Assembly (NCBI RefSeq): GCF_000350085.1
Contig: NZ_CAUM01000030.1
Span: 1-54,404 of the forward strand
Length of the DNA: 54,404 nt
Direction: 5' to 3'
Origin: Mesorhizobium metallidurans STM 2683
GTDB lineage: Bacteria; Pseudomonadota; Alphaproteobacteria; Rhizobiales; Rhizobiaceae
Part shown: in pieces, positions 49,478 to 54,404 of the stretch
Layout: each line of letters starts with the position of its first letter
Numbering within the stretch: position 1 is the stretch's first letter
The notes under the pieces: model-generated
Databases searched by the model: none
What the model saw: the letters and a program-made list of their open reading frames with translations, nothing else
What the model was told of the DNA's origin: nothing
Position numbers and translations under genes: made by a program

Positions 49478-50115
49478 CCAATCTCCGGGAGAAGGCCTAT
49501 GCCAGCTTCACGCGGCATTTGCTGGCCCGTGACTTGCTGCCGGGCCAGTTCGTATCGCAACGCGAACTGGTCGCCTTCACCGGGCTGCCGCTCGGCGCCA
49601 TCCGCGAGATCGTTCCGCGCCTCGAGGCCGAGGGACTGCTGACGACGATCCCGCAGCGCGGCATGCAGATCGCGCATATCGACATCAGCCTGATCCGCGA
49701 GGCTTTCCAGTTCCGCCTGTTCATGGAGCGCGAAGCGGTCGCGCTGTTCACGACCACTGCGTCCGACGCCGAGCTTGCCCGTCTGCGGCGCGAGCATGAG
49801 GACATGCTGGCCCAGGCGCAGGCCGAGACGCCGACACCGGAGATGGAAGCCAAGGCGCAGACTATCGACTGGGCCATGCACGATACCTTCATCAATGCGC
49901 TCGGCAACGAAATCATCGCCAAGGCCTATCTGGTCAATTCCGTGAAGATCCGGCTGATCCACCAGGAGCGCTTCCGCATCGACGGCCGCGTCGTGCCGGT
50001 GATGCGCGAGCATCTGGCGGTGATCGAGGCGCTCGAAAGCCGCGACCCGCAGAAAGCGGTCGAGGCGATCAGCGCGCATATCGACAATGCGCGCCGGCTG
50101 GCGCTCCAGATCTGA
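49456..50115 (+). CDS. GntR-family regulator with FCD ligand domain
   Basis: A 219-residue FadR-subfamily regulator. The winged helix is in residues ~5-75 (GQFVSQRELVAFTGLPLGAIREIVPRLEAEGLL), and the FCD helical domain follows (REAFQFRLFMEREAVALF, then HDTFINALGNEII and REHLAVIEAL), with the His and Asp positions typical of the metal site. It probably controls the operon it lies in, through the palindrome at 48484. Confidence 0.93.
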   Translation: MGNGNELTNLREKAYASFTRHLLARDLLPGQFVSQRELVAFTGLPLGAIREIVPRLEAEGLLTTIPQRGMQIAHIDISLIREAFQFRLFMEREAVALFTTTASDAELARLRREHEDMLAQAQAETPTPEMEAKAQTIDWAMHDTFINALGNEIIAKAYLVNSVKIRLIHQERFRIDGRVVPVMREHLAVIEALESRDPQKAVEAISAHIDNARRLALQI

Positions 50116-50176
50116 GGAAGCATGAGCGCGCCGCAGCCGCGGCGCAATCGACAACGACAGCAACCGGGAGGAAAAA

Positions 50177-51514
50177 ATGTCGTACAATCCGTTCAACCCG
50201 ACCAGGAGGCAATTGCTTCAGGGAACCGCGGCACTTGCCGCCGCCGGCTTTGCCGGCCTGCGCCCCGGCTTCGCCGCTGGTGTCGACTGGAAGCGCTTTG
50301 CCGGCACGACGCTCGACGTCAATCTGGTGAAGAGCCCGCGCAGCGACACCATCCTGAAGTATCTCGCCGAATTCGAGGAATTGACCGGCATCAAGGTCAA
50401 TGCCGAGGCGACGCCCGAGCAGCAGCAGCGCCAGAAGACGGTGATCGAGCTGAGCTCCGGCAAGCCGAGCTTCGACGTCGTGCATCTGAGCTATCACGTG
50501 CAGAAGCGGCAGTTCGAGAAGGGTGGCTGGCTGGCCGACATCTCCGGTTATCTTGCCGACCCAAGCCTTACCGATCCAGGGCTGGTCGAAAGCGATTTCG
50601 CCGAGGCCGGCATGCTGTTCGCCAAGGACGGCCAGGGCGTGCTGCGCTCGCTGCCGTTCTCGGTGGATTACTGGATCCTCTACTGGAACAAGGAACTGTT
50701 CGAAGCCAAGGGCATCAAATACCCCGAGACGTTCGAGCAACTGGTGGCTGCCGCCGAGGCGCTGACCGACCCGTCGAGCAATACTTTCGGTTTTGTGGCT
50801 CGCGGCCTCAAGAACGCCAACACGCCGGTGTGGACGTCGCTGATGCTTGGCTACGACATGACGCCGCTCGACACCGCGGGGAAGCTTCGTACCACCTCGC
50901 CGGAGGCGATCGCGGCCGCCAGCCTCTATCAGCGCCTGATGACCAAGACTGCTCCTCCAGGCGTCACCGGCTTCAACTGGGCCGAGGCGCAGTCCGCCTT
51001 CCTGCAAGGCAAGATCGGCATGTGGCTCGACGGCGTCGGCTTTGCCCCGCCGATGGAAAATCCGGAAAAATCGCGCGTGGTCGGCAAGGTGGGCTATGGC
51101 GTGATGCCAAAAGGCCCCAAGGCGCATGCCTCCGGCACCTTCGGCGACGGCATCGGCGTGACGGCCGCCAGCGAAAAGAAGGAGGCCGCCTATCTCTTCT
51201 GCCAGTGGGCGGTGTCCCCGGCGATGGGCGCGCGCCTGCTGCAGGCCGGCGCCGGCGTGCCGTTCCGCAAATCGGTGCTGGAGGATCCCAAGGTGCGCGA
51301 AGGCGTTACCATGCCGGCAAGCTGGCTCGACGCCGTGGTCGGCTCCGGCAATGTCAGCCGGCTGGCGCTGCCGGTCATCATCCCGGTCACCGAATTCCGC
51401 GATATCTATGGCGTGGCGCTGACCAACATGATCGCCGGCGCCGATCCCGCCGATGAGCTGAAGAAGGCCACCGAGCAATTCCAGCCGGTGCTCGACAGGA
51501 GCGAGCAAGGCTGA
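50177..51514 (+). CDS. ABC transporter sugar-binding protein (family 1)
   Basis: A 445-residue extracytoplasmic binding protein with a Tat-type signal (NPTRRQLLQGTAALAAAGFAG). Domain features are ITGIKVNAEATPEQQQ-like and FDVVHLSYHVQKRQFEKGGWLADISGYL; the middle carries YWILYWNKELFEAKGIKYP. GGGAGG lies just upstream of the start. It feeds the two permeases that follow; the substrate is probably a sugar or polyol, unknown in detail. Confidence 0.94.
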   Translation: MSYNPFNPTRRQLLQGTAALAAAGFAGLRPGFAAGVDWKRFAGTTLDVNLVKSPRSDTILKYLAEFEELTGIKVNAEATPEQQQRQKTVIELSSGKPSFDVVHLSYHVQKRQFEKGGWLADISGYLADPSLTDPGLVESDFAEAGMLFAKDGQGVLRSLPFSVDYWILYWNKELFEAKGIKYPETFEQLVAAAEALTDPSSNTFGFVARGLKNANTPVWTSLMLGYDMTPLDTAGKLRTTSPEAIAAASLYQRLMTKTAPPGVTGFNWAEAQSAFLQGKIGMWLDGVGFAPPMENPEKSRVVGKVGYGVMPKGPKAHASGTFGDGIGVTAASEKKEAAYLFCQWAVSPAMGARLLQAGAGVPFRKSVLEDPKVREGVTMPASWLDAVVGSGNVSRLALPVIIPVTEFRDIYGVALTNMIAGADPADELKKATEQFQPVLDRSEQG

Positions 51515-52452
51515 TGTCGGCCATCACCCCAGAACGCACCGGGGTCACGACGCAGACAATCGAAGGGGGCCAGCCGGTTCGGCTGGCTCCCAACTATTGG
51601 CCCTTCGTCGTTCCGGCCCTTGTCGTCGTCGGCGCCGTGATCGTCTTTCCCTGGGCGTTCACGCTATGGATGAGCGTCAACCGCTGGACGCTCGGCCAGT
51701 CGCGAAGCTTTGCCGGGATGGAGAACTATCTGCGCCTGGCAAGCGACGCCCGGTTCTGGGAATCGCTTTGGCATACATTGACCTACACGTTCCTGTCGGT
51801 GGCAGCGCCAATGCTCTTCGGCACCGTCGCCGCGCTGATCTTCGACGCCAAGTTTCCGCTGCGCGGCCTGCTGCGCGGCGTCTTCGTGATGCCGATGATG
51901 GCGACGCCCGTGGCGGTGGCGCTGGTCTGGACCATGATGTTCCATCCGCAGCTCGGCGTGCTCAACTACCTTCTGTCGCTGGTCGGCATCCCGTCGCAGG
52001 AATGGATCTTCAATGCCAATACGGTCATCCCGTCGCTGGTCGCGGTCGAGACCTGGCAGTGGACGCCGCTGGTGATGCTGATCGTGCTGGGCGGGCTGGC
52101 CTCGGTGCCGCGCGAGCCCTTCGAGAGCGCCGAGATCGACGGCGCCAATGTCTGGCAGCAGTTCCGCTACCTCACCCTGCCGATGATCGCGCCCTTCCTG
52201 ATGATCGCCGTCATCATCCGCTCGATCGATGCGCTGAAGAGCTTCGACATCATCTACGCGATGACCCAGGGCGGACCGGGCACGGCCTCGGAAACCATCA
52301 ACATCTATCTCTACAACACCGCCTTCTCCTACTACGACATTGGCTATGGCTCGGCCATGGCCGTGGTGTTCTTCATCGTCATCGTGGCCCTGTCCTTCAT
52401 CCTGCTGATGCTGCGCCAGCGCTCGCAATGGATCGATCAGGAGGGCAAATAG
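51514..52452 (+). CDS. ABC sugar transporter permease, MalF type
   Basis: A 312-residue protein with six predicted membrane segments (first: FVVPALVVVGAVIVFPWAFTLWM). The EAA loop is EPFESAEIDGANVWQQFRYLTLPMI, which contacts the ATPase. Its ATG overlaps the binding protein stop by one base (TGATG). Confidence 0.95.
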   Translation: MSAITPERTGVTTQTIEGGQPVRLAPNYWPFVVPALVVVGAVIVFPWAFTLWMSVNRWTLGQSRSFAGMENYLRLASDARFWESLWHTLTYTFLSVAAPMLFGTVAALIFDAKFPLRGLLRGVFVMPMMATPVAVALVWTMMFHPQLGVLNYLLSLVGIPSQEWIFNANTVIPSLVAVETWQWTPLVMLIVLGGLASVPREPFESAEIDGANVWQQFRYLTLPMIAPFLMIAVIIRSIDALKSFDIIYAMTQGGPGTASETINIYLYNTAFSYYDIGYGSAMAVVFFIVIVALSFILLMLRQRSQWIDQEGK

Positions 52453-53274
52453 ATGAGCTCACGGATCTTCAACCGGATCGGCCTGTTTTTCGCGGCGCTG
52501 GTCCTCGTCTCGCCGGCGATCCTGTTCTTCCTCTGGATGATCTCGCTGTCGCTGAAGTTCGAGATCGACAACGGCGCCTACCCGCCGATCTTCATTCCCG
52601 AACGCCTGGCCTGGTCGAACTATGCAAAGGTGTTCGAGGAGAACAATTTCCTGCTCTATCTCTGGAATTCGGTTCTGGTGACCGGCACGGCGACGCTGCT
52701 GGCGCTGCTGATCGGGGTGCCGGCCGGCTACGGCATCGCCCGGCTCAAGGCGGAACGGTCGGCTGTCGTCATCATGATCGCCCGCATGACGCCGGGGCTT
52801 TCCTATCTCATCCCGCTGTTCCTGCTGTTCCAATGGCTGGGCATCCTCGGCACGCTGTGGCCGCAGATCATCATCCACCTGGTGGTCACGGTGCCGATCG
52901 TGGTCTGGGTGATGATCGGCTATTTCGAGACGACGCCGATGGAGCTGGAAGAGGCCGCCAACATCGACGGCGCCAGTGCCTGGCAAGTGTTCCGGCTGGT
53001 CGCCCTGCCGATCGCCAAGCCGGGCATCGTCGTCGCCTTCATCCTGTCGGTCATCTTCTCGTGGAACAATTTCGTCTTCGGCGTGGTGCTCGCCAGCCGC
53101 GAGACTCGGACATTGCCGGTCGCCGTCTACAACATGCTGTCCTACGAGCAGGTGAGCTGGGGACCGCTCGCGGCGGCAGCCCTGGTGGTGACGCTGCCGG
53201 TGCTGGTGCTGACCATGTTCGCGCAACGGCAGATCGTCGCGGGGCTGACCGCGGGCGCCGTCAAGGGCGGCTGA
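52453..53274 (+). CDS. ABC sugar transporter permease, MalG type
   Basis: A 273-residue inner-membrane protein with six predicted segments (first: [21 protein letters not shown]). The EAA loop is [26 protein letters not shown]. It follows the MalF-type gene directly and pairs with it. Confidence 0.95.
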   Translation: MSSRIFNRIGLFFAALVLVSPAILFFLWMISLSLKFEIDNGAYPPIFIPERLAWSNYAKVFEENNFLLYLWNSVLVTGTATLLALLIGVPAGYGIARLKAERSAVVIMIARMTPGLSYLIPLFLLFQWLGILGTLWPQIIIHLVVTVPIVVWVMIGYFETTPMELEEAANIDGASAWQVFRLVALPIAKPGIVVAFILSVIFSWNNFVFGVVLASRETRTLPVAVYNMLSYEQVSWGPLAAAALVVTLPVLVLTMFAQRQIVAGLTAGAVKGG

Positions 53275-53311
53275 GCACCCGCCCGACATCACTCATTTGC
53301 GGAGACATCCA

Positions 53312-54376
<1,065 letters not shown>

Positions 54377-54404
54377 GGGTCCTTTGTGCGTCCAAGTGGG
54401 GCGC

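Noticed and set aside
50476..50491. CACGTG core in the sugar-binding protein gene as parS
   Set aside because: Only the hexamer core matches; both arms differ from the consensus.

Overview
The window reads as the chromosomal origin region of a Mesorhizobium-like alphaproteobacterium (order Hyphomicrobiales/Rhizobiales). The evidence is high GC content, the conserved gene string secB, dnaQ, coaE, aroE, maf, ppsR, hemE, hemJ, rho, mnmE, mnmG, rsmG, parA, parB and holA, several families of dispersed palindromic repeats, and many small accessory operons of the rhizobial soil type. No rRNA, tRNA or CRISPR array was seen.

Layout. 1-2.0 kb: the end of a cysteine-synthase-like gene, then a PLP decarboxylase. 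2.1-6.9 kb (minus): a catabolic-looking operon of a DddP-like M24 enzyme, a cysteine hydrolase, an alpha/beta hydrolase and an ABC solute-binding protein. A GlxA/AraC-type regulator lies upstream at 7.4-8.4 kb. 8.5-13.9 kb (minus): a lipoprotein, the reverse transsulfuration pair (cystathionine beta-synthase and a cystathionine gamma-lyase/synthase), an FAD/NAD(P)-binding protein and a cysteine-rich Rrf2 regulator. 14.2-19.0 kb: a small membrane protein, a divergent SDR/HxlR pair, an RlpA-like protein, an intracellular PHB depolymerase and a transglutaminase-like protease with a CtrA-type site. 19.0-23.2 kb: the Tim44-like/mltA/smr/XRE operon facing fxsA and secB. 23.3-23.9 kb: a palindromic element with a GIY-YIG nuclease gene exactly at its centre.

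Origin core. 23.9-27.7 kb (minus) holds dnaQ, coaE, aroE, maf and ppsR. The 404-bp gap at 27,704-28,107 carries DnaA boxes and an AT-rich stretch and is the likely oriC. 28.1-39.2 kb (plus) holds hemE, hemJ, rho, mnmE, mnmG, rsmG, parA and parB, with four good parS-like sites at 34.7-36.8 kb. The core genes point away from the gap on both sides, as expected for bidirectional replication. A frameshifted DUF255/thioredoxin-domain gene lies between rho and mnmE. holA (minus) follows parB.

41-46.4 kb is a complete branched-chain 2-oxoacid dehydrogenase operon (E1alpha, E1beta, E2, E3). Its E2 linker carries an in-frame 183-bp palindromic repeat. 46.6-48.3 kb is a saccharopine-dehydrogenase-like gene divergent from an Lrp-type regulator. 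48.5-54.4 kb is a DapA-like aldolase, a GntR regulator and a sugar-type ABC importer in one operon.

The most unusual layer is the repeats. At least five palindromic families (called A to E here) occupy intergenic space, abut stop codons, supply the stop codon of one gene, contain the start codon of another, and sit inside a third. The A-family copy carrying a GIY-YIG gene is the best candidate for an undescribed mobile system.
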